55,887 nucleotides of DNA, from positions 1 through 55,887 of the forward strand of contig CAMDEA010000032.1 in assembly GCA_945893045.1 (NCBI GenBank). Reading direction: 5' to 3'. Position numbers and translations under genes: made by a program. This stretch comes from Planctomyces sp. SH-PL62 (GTDB lineage Bacteria > Planctomycetota > Planctomycetia > Planctomycetales > Planctomycetaceae). The notes under the pieces were generated by a model. The model had not been told where the DNA came from. It ran no database searches and saw only the letters and a list, made by a program, of their open reading frames with translations. Positions 46,045 through 55,085 of this stretch are shown here, piece by piece; positions within the stretch are counted from its first letter, which is position 1; each line of letters starts with the position of its first letter.

Positions 46045-46467
46045 TCACGACTTCTCATCGTGCTGCGGGTCGGTCTTGGGCGGCACCCAGTTCTTCATGC
46101 CGTCGGAGACTTCTTTGATCTCGCGGATGCGTTCGGCCGTGGGGGGTTCGTTGGTGCCGAACTGCACGATCTTCGGCTTGCGGTGGCGAGTCAGCTTGTA
46201 GCGCGTCATCGCCTTCGGCTTGCGAAAGATTCCGAACCACTTCTCTTCTTCGGCATCGACGGTGTCTTTCGGATTTTCGCGCAACAGGAAGAGGAGGATT
46301 GCCAATCCCAGAAAGAGCCCGGAGACGATCAGCACCGGCTTCGTCGGTTCATTGGCGAAGACCAGGATGATGAAGCCGATGAAGACAATGCCGAGAAAAC
46401 AGACGGCTCCCGTCGCCAGCCAAGCGACCGCTTCGCCTCCGCTGTCTTTGCCTTTGTTTCCGGACAT
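46045..46467 (-). CDS. Hypothetical two-TM protein
   Basis: 140 residues. Two hydrophobic segments (AVAWLATGAVCFLGIVFIGFII and PVLIVSGLFLGLAILLFLL), then a cytoplasmic-looking basic tail (KAMTRYKLTRHRKPKIVQF). Found 24 bases downstream of rseP, so likely co-transcribed. Function unknown. Confidence 0.65.
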   Translation of the reverse strand: MSGNKGKDSGGEAVAWLATGAVCFLGIVFIGFIILVFANEPTKPVLIVSGLFLGLAILLFLLRENPKDTVDAEEEKWFGIFRKPKAMTRYKLTRHRKPKIVQFGTNEPPTAERIREIKEVSDGMKNWVPPKTDPQHDEKS

Positions 46468-46491
46468 GCTGCGATTCCGACTGGAGCGCGA

Positions 46492-48534
46492 CTACTTCGG
46501 TCCCCCTCCGTGGACGAAGATGTCGAGGTACATCACCAGGAACATCAGGCCCAAGACGAAGGCCATGCCGCAATAGGTCGCACCGATCAGCACTTTTTCG
46601 CTGGGGCGTTTACGAGTCACCGCTTCCCAACAGAGGAAGACCATGTGGCCGCCGTCGAGCACCGGGATCGGCAGGAAGTTCAGCACCGCCAGGTTGATGC
46701 TCAAGAAGCCGAGAAACAGCAGCATCGGGGCCAGCCCCTGTGAGACGACGTCGTGGGCCACCTGAGCGATGCCGATCGGGCCGTGCAGTTCCTTGTAGGA
46801 CAAGTCGCCGCGGAACAGGCTGCGGAGCGTCAGATAGACTTCCAGCATTTTGCTGCTGGAGTGATGCGCCGCCATCGTCAGCGCTGTTCCCATCGAATCC
46901 GCTTTCTGAATAATTCCTTCGTCGCGGAGAATGAAACCGCGATCGGGGAAGAATGATGTCCGGTTGGGATCGCGAGTCGGCTCCAGTTCCACGACGCGCG
47001 TCTTGCCTCCGCCGCTGACCGTGAGCCGCGCGTGTCGCGTCGCCGCCAACTGCATCATCCAGTACGCCTGCGCCCAGATGGTCCCCTCGGCTCCATCGCT
47101 GACTTCGAACGTCTTCATCTTTCCGTTTTTGTCGCCGTAGCCGTCCGGCTCGGCTCCGGGAGGCAGAAAGAGTTCGACGGCAGTGATGCGTTCATTCGGG
47201 GCGATCTTGCCGTCGGCCGGACTTCCCGGCTCGACCTTCAGGACTTGCGACGTGATTTGAAACGCGATACCGATGGAAGGGACCGACAGCGGCGAAGTGC
47301 GGAAGTCGCAATGATCGACCCAGCCCGACCGGTCCAGCGGCGTGATTTCAAACTCCTTTTTGGTGACCCCGTCCATGACCACGACCTTCACCGGCTGGCC
47401 GTGATGGGATTGAAAGTAATCTCCCAGATCCACCGGATTGAGTGTGTGACCAACCGCCTGGCCATCGACTTCGACAATTTTGTCGCCGGTCTTCAGACCC
47501 ACGCGGGCGGCTGGAGAATCGTCCTGAATCGAGACGATCTTTTCGATGTCCATCGACAGACCCAGATTGCGAAAACGATTTGGCCCGACCTGAATCGTGA
47601 CCAACTCTGGTGGGGCAGCCTCTAAGACGGGATGCTCCGGCTTGGACCGGCGTTCGACGACGAAGTCTAAAGTCTCGTCCCGACGAGCGATCAACAGCGA
47701 CTGCAATTCCGGAAAGCTCTTCACCGGCTGATCGCCGACTTTCACGATGCGATCGCCATCGCGAAACCCAGCTCCATCCGCCGGCATTCCGGGAAAGGCG
47801 ACGGGGCCGTCGGCCCGCAGCATCGGCACCAGTCGAATGTCCTTGTTGGCGGTCACGCCGATCAAGCGGCGCGTCTCCGAACTATCCGGCGTGAGCTTTG
47901 CGTGGAATGGCTTTTTGTCGTTTTCCGTGATGCCTTGCAGGTCCACGGTTCCCGATGTCAGCGCCACACCGACCATGATATCCACGTACTCGGAGGCCCT
48001 GCGGCCGTTGATGACCGTGATCTGATCTCCGGTCCGCAGTCCCGCTCTCCAGGCCGGATTGCCGACCCGCACACCGCCGATCCGAGCTGGCTTGGACTCG
48101 ACGCCGCTGTGAAATGCGATCGCGAAAAACAGCAGGCCGGTGATGATATTCATGATCACGCCGGCCGAGATGATTGCCATCCGCTGCCACACCGCCTTCG
48201 CCGAATACGAACGCGGGTCTTGGGCGATCTCTTCACTGCTGAGCTGGCTGGGATCAATGTCGTCCTGTCCCAGCATTTTCACGTAGCCACCGAACGGAAT
48301 CGCCGAGAGGGCGTACTCGGTGTCCCCGATTTTGAAGCTCCACAGGATCGGGCCGAAGCCGATGCTGAAGCGTTCCACGAACACACCGCACCACTTGGCG
48401 ACGGCGAAATGACCCAGTTCGTGGAAGAAAATCACAAAGCCCAAGCCGATTGCCACCCACAGCCAATTCAGGGCGTTGGCGGCAAACTTGGAAAGATCGA
48501 ACGCAGCCAGCAAATCCATTGAATTCAAGTCCAC
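46492..48534 (-). CDS. Site-2 metalloprotease RseP-like with several PDZ domains
   Basis: 680 residues from GTG at 48534, with AGGAG 8 bases upstream; an ATG at 48519 is an alternative. Active-site HELGH in FFHELGHFAVAKW, and the second zinc-ligand motif NFLPIPVLDGGH near the C-terminus. Between them are at least three PDZ-like units (VGNPAWRAGLRTGDQITV, FRDGDRIVKV, ARVGLKTGDKIVEV) plus a fourth probable one (GSPADGKIAPNERI). RseP of E. coli has two and is about 450 residues. Intramembrane proteolysis of regulatory proteins is expected; substrate unknown. Confidence 0.9.
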   Translation of the reverse strand: MDLNSMDLLAAFDLSKFAANALNWLWVAIGLGFVIFFHELGHFAVAKWCGVFVERFSIGFGPILWSFKIGDTEYALSAIPFGGYVKMLGQDDIDPSQLSSEEIAQDPRSYSAKAVWQRMAIISAGVIMNIITGLLFFAIAFHSGVESKPARIGGVRVGNPAWRAGLRTGDQITVINGRRASEYVDIMVGVALTSGTVDLQGITENDKKPFHAKLTPDSSETRRLIGVTANKDIRLVPMLRADGPVAFPGMPADGAGFRDGDRIVKVGDQPVKSFPELQSLLIARRDETLDFVVERRSKPEHPVLEAAPPELVTIQVGPNRFRNLGLSMDIEKIVSIQDDSPAARVGLKTGDKIVEVDGQAVGHTLNPVDLGDYFQSHHGQPVKVVVMDGVTKKEFEITPLDRSGWVDHCDFRTSPLSVPSIGIAFQITSQVLKVEPGSPADGKIAPNERITAVELFLPPGAEPDGYGDKNGKMKTFEVSDGAEGTIWAQAYWMMQLAATRHARLTVSGGGKTRVVELEPTRDPNRTSFFPDRGFILRDEGIIQKADSMGTALTMAAHHSSSKMLEVYLTLRSLFRGDLSYKELHGPIGIAQVAHDVVSQGLAPMLLFLGFLSINLAVLNFLPIPVLDGGHMVFLCWEAVTRKRPSEKVLIGATYCGMAFVLGLMFLVMYLDIFVHGGGPK

Positions 48535-48687
48535 CGAGCAATCTCCTGGCAAAGCCCATCAGTCCCGTCACGGCCATTGAGCCAGCGACGGGGAGGGATT
48601 GAAGTCTTGTTGATCGAGCACAACTCGATACCACCACGGACTGTCGCAGAAACCGAGGCTCCCCGCCAGGAATCTTTCGGCCATCGA

Positions 48688-49392
48688 CTACGCCTGCGGC
48701 GCGTAGATGAGCTTGCCGCAGCTAATACAGAAAATAAATTTCCCGCCTCGCAGTTCGACACATTGCTGTGGCGAGAGGGACACATAGCACGACGTGCAGA
48801 CGCTGTTTTCGACCGACGCCAGCGCATCGGCTCCGTGAGCGATCACCAAGCGACGATAGGTCGCCATGTGCTCGGCGGGGATGATGGATTCGGCTTCGGC
48901 GACCGCCGGCAGCAGCCTCGTCGAGCGTTCCTTCAGGCCGGCTTCAGCGGCGGCGACCTGTTCGGTCATCTTACGGACATCATCCTTGGCATCCACAACG
49001 ACTTTCTCCGCCTCAGCGACTTTGGTCTTCAGCTTGTCGACTTGTTCCATGCAGTCGAGGATTTCATCCTCCAGCACGCTGTTGGCCATCTTGTCGGCCG
49101 CGATCTGTCCCTTGAGGATATCGAACTCGCGGTTCGTGCTGGCCATATTCAGCTTGGCATTGAGGTCCGCCAGCTTGGCTTCATTTGTCTTCAGTTGCAG
49201 ACTTTTCTGATCGGCCAGTTTGCGTTGAGCGGTGTGCAGCGCCTTGATTTCCTCCAGTTCGGCCTGCCGCTTGGCCAGCGCGTTCTCCTTAACTTTAATG
49301 AGCCGCGGGCCTTTATCGAGTTCCTCCTGCACCCCTTTGAGCTTTTGCTGCAATTCGTGGAGGAACTGTAAACCGTTATTCGAGACAGCCAT
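48688..49392 (-). CDS. Coiled-coil protein with C4 zinc ribbon
   Basis: 234 residues. Long coiled coil for ~190 residues (LKGVQEELDKGPRLIKV, KVAEAEKVVVDAKDDVRKM), then CTSCYVSLSPQQCVELRGG with a second CISCGKLIY pair, matching the C4-type zinc-ribbon (zf-RING_7/CT398-like) proteins. The family is common and its role is unclear; nucleic-acid or envelope-assembly roles have been proposed. It lies just upstream of rseP on the same strand. Confidence 0.85.
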   Translation of the reverse strand: MAVSNNGLQFLHELQQKLKGVQEELDKGPRLIKVKENALAKRQAELEEIKALHTAQRKLADQKSLQLKTNEAKLADLNAKLNMASTNREFDILKGQIAADKMANSVLEDEILDCMEQVDKLKTKVAEAEKVVVDAKDDVRKMTEQVAAAEAGLKERSTRLLPAVAEAESIIPAEHMATYRRLVIAHGADALASVENSVCTSCYVSLSPQQCVELRGGKFIFCISCGKLIYAPQA

Positions 49393-49479
49393 GTGCGGCG
49401 GCTCCAGGGAGACATCTTTTGTGGATTGCAGCGAGTTTTAACCGCTGACCCACGCGAGCAGTAGCCTCGGAGAGCAGAA

Positions 49480-50526
49480 CTACTTCCCCGGCTCATCCGG
49501 CAGCAGGACTTCTGTCTCCGGCCGTTTGGCACGCGCGGGCTTCGGCGGCGCTGGATCGCTGCGTGGCGTTGTGTCGGACGGTGACAGTTCACCGAACCAG
49601 GCGATCGCGAGTCGCGAGACCCCCGATTGCCACACTTGTCGTGCATCGGCATCCGACTTCGTCGCAGCCAACTCATCGAGCCATTGGTCGATCTCATGCG
49701 ATCGCGCATGCCATTCGTCGGGATGCTCGCGCACGCTGTTCGCCCAAGCCAGACTGCGCTCGCGCACCTCGGCAAACTGCGTTGGCCAAGCTGCGGCCAG
49801 CGACTGCGGAATCCAGTGATCCTCAATGCGGACAAATTCCTGCGTCGTCGGCTCTTGCTCGGGCCATCGAATGCTGACGACTGCGGTTCCGACAGCCGAC
49901 GAGGTCAATGCGACTTGGACTTTCCCGAACTGCGAAAACGGATCATTGGCCGAGCCGTTGGCATCGCCGACCGCGATTCGTCCTAGTGTGGCCAACAGCT
50001 TGTCACCCGTCTGATCGAGAAACCGATCCAGTTCGATCGACCGCAACCGCTGCAAGTCGCTCAGTTCGCTGTCGCCGATCACATCCAGGAGTTGCGCCAG
50101 TGCTGCCGGATCGAACGGCAGGCTCGCCCCCGCGCCCCGATCGTTGTCGCCTGACTTTGGCGGTACGAGGGAACTCAACTTCTTCGGTAAGACTTGGCGA
50201 GCCTTCTGCCAAGTGGCCACGAACGGTCCCCACGATTTCTCGTCCAAGCGTCCGGCGACATCGCGTGCGAGCCGTTGCACATCACTTCGGTACGACGGTG
50301 GCAAGAATTCCCACAACGCTCGCGACTGCCGTTTCTCTAAACCGTGAAGCACTCGCCGCACAGCTTCGTCAGCGCCTGGAAGCGACTGGCTCGCCGGTGA
50401 CTCAGAGATCCCCGGCGGCTTGGCGGCTTCGGGCTTTGAACAACCGCTGTGCATCCCGATCGACAGGCCGACGCACACAGCCAGCCAGCCGAGTCGGTTC
50501 ATCCAGCGATGTCGAGTGTCGAACAT
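49480..50526 (-). CDS. Hypothetical lipoprotein
   Basis: 348 residues from ATG at 50526, with AAGGA 8 bases upstream. Hydrophobic N-terminus ending MHSGCSKPE, a probable lipobox. Helix-rich mature part with Arg/Ala/Leu-rich helices (RLARDVAGRL, LAAAWPTQFAEVRERSLAW), no known domain. Ends in a Pro/Arg tail. Next gene in the same leftward block as the PQQ propeller, 24 bases apart. Confidence 0.65.
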   Translation of the reverse strand: MFDTRHRWMNRLGWLAVCVGLSIGMHSGCSKPEAAKPPGISESPASQSLPGADEAVRRVLHGLEKRQSRALWEFLPPSYRSDVQRLARDVAGRLDEKSWGPFVATWQKARQVLPKKLSSLVPPKSGDNDRGAGASLPFDPAALAQLLDVIGDSELSDLQRLRSIELDRFLDQTGDKLLATLGRIAVGDANGSANDPFSQFGKVQVALTSSAVGTAVVSIRWPEQEPTTQEFVRIEDHWIPQSLAAAWPTQFAEVRERSLAWANSVREHPDEWHARSHEIDQWLDELAATKSDADARQVWQSGVSRLAIAWFGELSPSDTTPRSDPAPPKPARAKRPETEVLLPDEPGK

Positions 50527-50550
50527 CTGCACGATCCTTGCCGCTCACGA

Positions 50551-51834
50551 TCAATCCCGCTTCTCAATCCGATACAGATGCGACTTCGTCCGCACGAGCA
50601 ACGACTTGCCCGCCACGATCGGCGATGCGCTCGAACCGTCGGCGAGCCTGTTCTCGGCGACCGACTCGAACTCGCGCGAGGCTTTGAAGACTTGAATGTC
50701 GCCGTCTTCCGAGCAGCAATAGATCAAGCCATCGGCGAGCAGCGGCGATGACCAATACTTCCCCCCCGGCAGACGCTTCGACCAGATCTCCTTACCCGTC
50801 TTGGCATCGAGGCAGGTCGCGATGCCGGCGTCATTCATCATGAAATACAAATCGCCGACCAGTAGTTGCGACGACCGCTTCGGAATCTTCTCGTCCGTTC
50901 GCCAGACGATGTTCTTCGTGATGTCCCCACTCCCTTCGGGCCTGACGGCGATCAGTGCTTTCCCACCGTCAGCGGCGTTGATGTAAACCAGACCGTTGCC
51001 GTACAGCGGCCGTGCGGCAGCGTTCATGCCGCCGTGATAGACCGTCCAAATCGGCTCACCGGTCTTCGGCTCGTAGGCGATCGTCGCATACGCGAACGGG
51101 CTGATGAGCAATTCACGGCCGCCGACTTCAATGATCGACGGTGTCGAGTAGCCCTTCTTCGCATCTCCGTCTTTGGTCTTGTAGTCGATGCCCCGATCCT
51201 TCTTCCAAACCGTCTTGCCGGTCTTCTTGTCGAGGGCGGCGATGTACTGCACGTCGTAGCCGTCGAACGTCAGATACAGCAGATCGCCATGCACGATGGG
51301 AGACGACCCCGGGCCGCGAAAGTGATCGCATTCCAAATCCCGGCGTTCCCAGATCGTCTCGCCCGTCTTCGTGTCGAGGCACGCTGTCCCATAACTGCCG
51401 AAATGAATGTAAACGCGGCCCTCCTCGATGAACGGCGTCGGCGAAGCGAACGTGTTGGTCGGGTGCGTGATCTGCAGCTCCGAGACCTCGAACAGTTTCC
51501 GATTGTGAATCACCTTGCCGCTGTCCAAGTCCACGCAGACCGCGGACAGGTCGATCGGTTTGTCGAGCTTGACCCGCTCCTTCGTATTGCCCTGGATATC
51601 CGGCGCGTTCGTCAGCCAAATCTGCTTGCCCCACACGACCGGCGACGACCACGCCCGTCCCGGAATCGGCGTCTTCCACACGATCTCTTTCGAGCCTTCA
51701 CCAAACGTGACCGGCAGCCCCGTCTCGGTCGATGTTCCATCGCCGCGCGGACCACGGAATTGATTCCACGGAGCATCCGCAGCCAGCGTGGAAGCGCAGA
51801 GTCCAATCCAGAAAAACGTGGCGAGCATTCGCAT
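50551..51834 (-). CDS. Exported PQQ-like beta-propeller protein, paralogue
   Basis: 427 residues, signal peptide (LATFFWIGLCASTLAADA) then WNQFRGPRGDGTS, the family opening. Blades include AALDKKTGKTVWKK, ACLDTKTGETIWERR, TCLDAKTGKEIWSKR. Similar in plan to the propeller at 25133-26437. Probably a periplasmic scaffold; PQQ ligands are not evident. First gene of a leftward block with the lipoprotein. Confidence 0.87.
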   Translation of the reverse strand: MRMLATFFWIGLCASTLAADAPWNQFRGPRGDGTSTETGLPVTFGEGSKEIVWKTPIPGRAWSSPVVWGKQIWLTNAPDIQGNTKERVKLDKPIDLSAVCVDLDSGKVIHNRKLFEVSELQITHPTNTFASPTPFIEEGRVYIHFGSYGTACLDTKTGETIWERRDLECDHFRGPGSSPIVHGDLLYLTFDGYDVQYIAALDKKTGKTVWKKDRGIDYKTKDGDAKKGYSTPSIIEVGGRELLISPFAYATIAYEPKTGEPIWTVYHGGMNAAARPLYGNGLVYINAADGGKALIAVRPEGSGDITKNIVWRTDEKIPKRSSQLLVGDLYFMMNDAGIATCLDAKTGKEIWSKRLPGGKYWSSPLLADGLIYCCSEDGDIQVFKASREFESVAENRLADGSSASPIVAGKSLLVRTKSHLYRIEKRD

Positions 51835-51880
51835 AGTTGAGATCTCGTTGGGCAGAGAGGTTGGAGGGGGACTCGTCGCC

Positions 51881-51993
51881 GTAGCTCAGTTGCTCCGCAA
51901 CTGAGGTTTTCAATGCGACACCGTTCGCACAGAAACTTGATGTTGGAGGTCGATGGACGTTTGGAATGCGAGTCGCGGAAGCGACTCGCCTAC
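51881..51993. repeat. Two opposed GTAG-headed hairpins with different stems
   Basis: Plus strand 51881: GTAG, stem CTCAGTTGC/GCAACTGAG, loop tcc. Minus strand from 51993: GTAG, stem GCGAGTCGC/GCGACTCGC, loop ttcc. They face each other about 60 bases apart, in the intergenic space before the PQQ gene's promoter. Confidence 0.8.
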
Positions 51994-52048
51994 GTTTTTG
52001 CGGCTTCGCCGTACTACGGCTTCTCGGATAGCCTCTTACAAATCCACT

Positions 52049-53014
52049 TCAACGGCAACTGATCCGCTCGTCGGTCCTATTCGTCACCGCACAAGGTGTC
52101 GCATAGAACTCAACCGTCTTTCGCACACCATCGCGCAGCGAAGTGGCCTGCCAATCGGGAAAGAGGTTTGAGATGTAATTCGGACTCGGCGGAACATTGG
52201 ACGGGATCGCCGGACCGTTGACCATGATCCGCGACGCCGCGTCGGGAACAGCAGCCACGATCGCCGAGCGAAACTCCTCGGTGGTCGCCAACTCGCTAGG
52301 CAGATCGACGACGGTGTGTCCCGGCGGACACTCCATCGCGGAACGAACAAACGCGCGAGCCACATCTTCCGCGTAGTCGTAACCGACTCGGCCTGTGTAC
52401 CCGATCGTGTAAGTCTCTCCGAGCGCAGCCGCTCGCGCGGCCAGCGACGGGCCGGCCGTCAATCCTTGATCCCGCTCCGGCCCGTAGACCACATGCGGAC
52501 GCACGGCGACCGAGGCGATCCCAAAGTGCCGCCAATACTGCTCGGCGATCAAATCCACCGCTTGCTTGAACACGCCGTAAAACGTCGGTGGCCGATTCGA
52601 TTCATCCACGGAATTTCCGGTCTCCGGCCCATACACCGCATACGAACTGGCATACGCCAGCGAGCGAACTCGTCCCGACCGCCGCGCCGCCTCAAACAGC
52701 GCCGTGCTCCCCAGCACGTTGACCTGACAGCCCAGCCACGGATCCTTCTGGCATTCCGGAGTCAACAACGCCGCCAGATGAATGGCGTGCGTCACGCCAT
52801 GTTGCTCGATGACGTCCTGCAAGCGGTCGCGATCCAGCAGCGAGGCTTCAATCGAAATCACCTCCGCCGCCCGTCCGCCGAGCACTCTCTGCCAGCGCGG
52901 CGGAGCCGGCTGCACATCGACCACGATCGGCTTTGCATTTCGCGCGAGCAACTCCCGCAGCACCCAAGTACCAATGAAGCCGCTGCCACCAGTCACCAAC
53001 ACCGTGTCGCTCAT
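52049..53014 (-). CDS. NAD-dependent epimerase/dehydratase (extended SDR)
   Basis: 321 residues from ATG at 53014 with GGGAG five bases upstream. TGGSGFIGTWV cofactor loop at the N-terminus, HLAALLTPECQ, and the active Tyr-x-x-x-Lys in YGVFK. Asp after the second strand (VVDVQPAP) predicts NAD(H). Sugar-nucleotide epimerase or dehydratase is likely; substrate is unknown because there is no neighbouring pathway. Confidence 0.87.
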   Translation of the reverse strand: MSDTVLVTGGSGFIGTWVLRELLARNAKPIVVDVQPAPPRWQRVLGGRAAEVISIEASLLDRDRLQDVIEQHGVTHAIHLAALLTPECQKDPWLGCQVNVLGSTALFEAARRSGRVRSLAYASSYAVYGPETGNSVDESNRPPTFYGVFKQAVDLIAEQYWRHFGIASVAVRPHVVYGPERDQGLTAGPSLAARAAALGETYTIGYTGRVGYDYAEDVARAFVRSAMECPPGHTVVDLPSELATTEEFRSAIVAAVPDAASRIMVNGPAIPSNVPPSPNYISNLFPDWQATSLRDGVRKTVEFYATPCAVTNRTDERISCR

Positions 53015-53196
53015 CGCCACTCCCATTCCGTTCCAACCGAGTTGAGTCAGCGTGATGGTGTTCGATCCGCAGCGGATTTTCGAGTGCCAAGGTGGTGCCC
53101 GCCGTGTATCCTCGATGCACGCCACTCGCTGAGCGATCTCCCGGCACGAAGGTTGAACCGGCGAGAGGCAACGACACCGGTCACGTGAGACAAGTC

Positions 53197-53820
53197 ATGG
53201 CGGAAAAACCTCAGCCGACTGAAGCGGTGACTCGTCGATCCGCGGCCAATGCCCTGCTGCTCGTGGGCTTCGCGTATGTGTCGGCGATGGTGACGTTCGG
53301 AGTGGCCGCCCAGTTTGAACACGAGTGGGGCAAATTAGGGATGGCGATCCTTGCCGCCGCATGCGTGCCGCTGGCCGTGCTGTTTTTCATCACGCAAAAT
53401 CTCGTTCGCTGTGGCAAAGCGGCTGGCTGGGTGAAGCTGCTGACGGTGCTGGCGTGTGGACCTCTTGTCTGGTTCTTGCACATGGATTTCCAGCAATTGC
53501 GCTGGAGCGTGGGGTTGGAGAATCTCGTCACCTGGAATTTCCCGTGGACTTGGGGGACGGTGCTGTGTTGGATCACGGTCACAGTTCTGTTGAGCCTTCA
53601 GATTCGCGCCTTGATCCTCCTGGGACGCTGGACCTATTGCCGAGCAACCTCTCCGCCACCGCCGCCGGCTCCTCCGCCGGATTTGTCCTGGATGCCCTGC
53701 AACCAACCACTCATCGATCCGGTCGATTCTGAAAGCCCGCCGAACTCTCAAACGGGAGAGACTCCGCCGTTCCGTGACGACCACAAGCCGCTGATTGACT
53801 TCAGCGAACCGCGTGAATGA
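53197..53820 (+). CDS. Hypothetical multi-TM protein with Pro-rich linker
   Basis: 207 residues. Four hydrophobic segments (ALLLVGFAYVSAMVTFGV, MAILAAACVPLAVLFFI, LLTVLACGPLVWFL and VLCWITVTVLLSLQI), then a Pro-rich linker (PPPPPAPPPD) and a short tail ending DDHKPLIDFSEPRE. The tail's last ~75 bases recur as a fragment at 54964-55041. Unknown function. Confidence 0.72.
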   Translation: MAEKPQPTEAVTRRSAANALLLVGFAYVSAMVTFGVAAQFEHEWGKLGMAILAAACVPLAVLFFITQNLVRCGKAAGWVKLLTVLACGPLVWFLHMDFQQLRWSVGLENLVTWNFPWTWGTVLCWITVTVLLSLQIRALILLGRWTYCRATSPPPPPAPPPDLSWMPCNQPLIDPVDSESPPNSQTGETPPFRDDHKPLIDFSEPRE

Positions 53821-53912
53821 ATCGTCAATCGCCCACCAAATGGGGCTGGCGCAGTTCAGAGAATGGGATCTGTTGCCGTCGATTTCTCGGATGAGACGCA
53901 AGGAGTCCCGTG

Positions 53913-54119
53913 ATGAGCGAGCTAACACAACTCGAACAACGCTTGGCCGCCGTGGAGCGGGAACTCGCAGAACTCAAAGCGCGTTCGCCGAGTCAGCGGC
54001 TGGGGAATCCCTGGAAGCGCATGCAAGGGATGCTCGCGAATGAACCGTTAGTCGATGAATGGCAGCAGGCGATGGAGCAGTACCGCCAACAAAAGGATGC
54101 AGAGGATCGGCGGCCGTGA
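53913..54119 (+). CDS. Antitoxin-like protein of a broken pair
   Basis: 68 residues; AGGAG is 7 bases upstream of ATG 53913. Coiled-coil N-terminus (LTQLEQRLAAVERELAELK) and an acidic C-terminal tail (EDRRP) like planctomycetal small proteins that precede PIN toxins. Its stop overlaps GTG at 54116 of a PIN-toxin fragment. Antitoxin role is inferred from this arrangement. Confidence 0.6.
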   Translation: MSELTQLEQRLAAVERELAELKARSPSQRLGNPWKRMQGMLANEPLVDEWQQAMEQYRQQKDAEDRRP

Positions 54120-54198
54120 AGCTCTTCATCCTCGACATGCTGACGTTGCATCAGTTGGGCATCCGGTAAATGTCAGTGCAACTGGCCCAGCCGTCTGA
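54116..54198 (+). pseudogene. PIN toxin N-terminal remnant
   Basis: GTG at 54116 overlaps the previous stop. It reads MKLFILDMLTLHQLG then a stop at 54169; with one base shifted, GHPVNVSATGPAV follows. VapC toxins start KLFILDTDxLTLxQxGHP; here two residues after LD are lost and one base is missing before GHP. The rest of the toxin is absent. Confidence 0.6.
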
Positions 54199-54574
54199 GT
54201 GTTGTCCGCAAGCGAAGACGGCGCGAGTCGTTCATTTGGAGCAGCCGGACGGTGGTTCGGCCTTTGCGCGTGAGGCCGATGATCTCCACACCGACCCATT
54301 GAAAATGGTCATCCCAATTGTCACGTCGTGGATGAAACAGCGGCACGATGTCGCCGCTCACGGGATCAATGCCAGTCAGGTTCGGGCCTTTGTGGAGGTT
54401 GCAGCGATCGCACGCGAGAGCCAAGTTCGTCAGGTCGTCCTCACCGGCATGTTGGCGAGCCACGATGTGTTCGACTTGCAGCTTGGTCAGCGGAATGTGT
54501 TCCTGACGGATCAGGCAGTACTCGCACCGGTTGCCCGATCGAAGCCGCACCAGTTCTCGCAGAGTCTCGTCCAT
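54173..54574 (-). CDS. HNH endonuclease
   Basis: 133 residues. Seen: CEYC zinc knuckle, EHIVARQHAGEDDLTNLALACDRCNLHKG, an HNH core with the His of VEHI, the Asn in DLTNLALAC, and a second Cys pair. These nucleases occur in homing, restriction or mobile contexts. The upstream small gene overlaps it by ATGA, so both are one unit. Its 3' end faces the broken toxin pair. Confidence 0.85.
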   Translation of the reverse strand: MDETLRELVRLRSGNRCEYCLIRQEHIPLTKLQVEHIVARQHAGEDDLTNLALACDRCNLHKGPNLTGIDPVSGDIVPLFHPRRDNWDDHFQWVGVEIIGLTRKGRTTVRLLQMNDSRRLRLRTTLRRLGQLH

Positions 54575-54843
54575 CACACCGCCACGTCCGCGACGGCTCG
54601 CGCCTCGGCTTGCAGGATGGCGACCAGATCAATGGCCTCGACGTAGCCGGCGTATTCCGCTCGTTCGTCTTCCGTCAATTGCCCCGCATGGCACCGGCTC
54701 GCGAGTTCGTCGATCCGTGCCTGCAACTCCGGAACGGCTCGCAACTCGGCAATCTGGCGAGCGACTTCGGGCGGCAAGCCGCGCAGCACCGGTTCCAAGA
54801 CTTTGGCGACGGCCGCACCTTCGAGTTCCAATGTAGAGTTCAT
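54574..54843 (-). CDS. Small acidic helical protein upstream of HNH gene
   Basis: 89 residues from MNSTLELEG (54843). Contains ELQARIDELASRCHAGQLTEDERAEY, a helical stretch, and ends ARAVADVAV. No family recognised. Overlap with the HNH gene suggests a fixed pair, possibly regulator or immunity-like (inference). Confidence 0.6.
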   Translation of the reverse strand: MNSTLELEGAAVAKVLEPVLRGLPPEVARQIAELRAVPELQARIDELASRCHAGQLTEDERAEYAGYVEAIDLVAILQAEARAVADVAV

Positions 54844-54963
54844 GGCAGGATTCCTCGGCATCACGGGTGCGAATTGACGTCACCAAGGTATTTGAACAAT
54901 GGGCCAAATGCCACCACTCGTCGAACCGACCTGAGGGGATCTCATAGACGTTGGCTCGCCGAT

Positions 54964-55041
54964 ATCAAAAGCGGGAGAGGGCTTCAGCCGCTCCGGAACG
55001 ACCACAAGCCGCTGATTGACTTCCGCGAACAGCGCGAATAA
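54964..55041 (+). pseudogene. Duplicated 3' end of the upstream TM-protein gene
   Basis: About 75 bases closely match the last codons of the gene ending at 53820 (core gaccacaagccgctgattga; encoded HKPLIDF...RE then stop). No upstream part is present, so it is a leftover copy of the gene end. Confidence 0.65.
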
Positions 55042-55085
55042 ACCGCCGAGCGATCAGCTTCGCCTCGCAACCACGGTCGTTAGCA

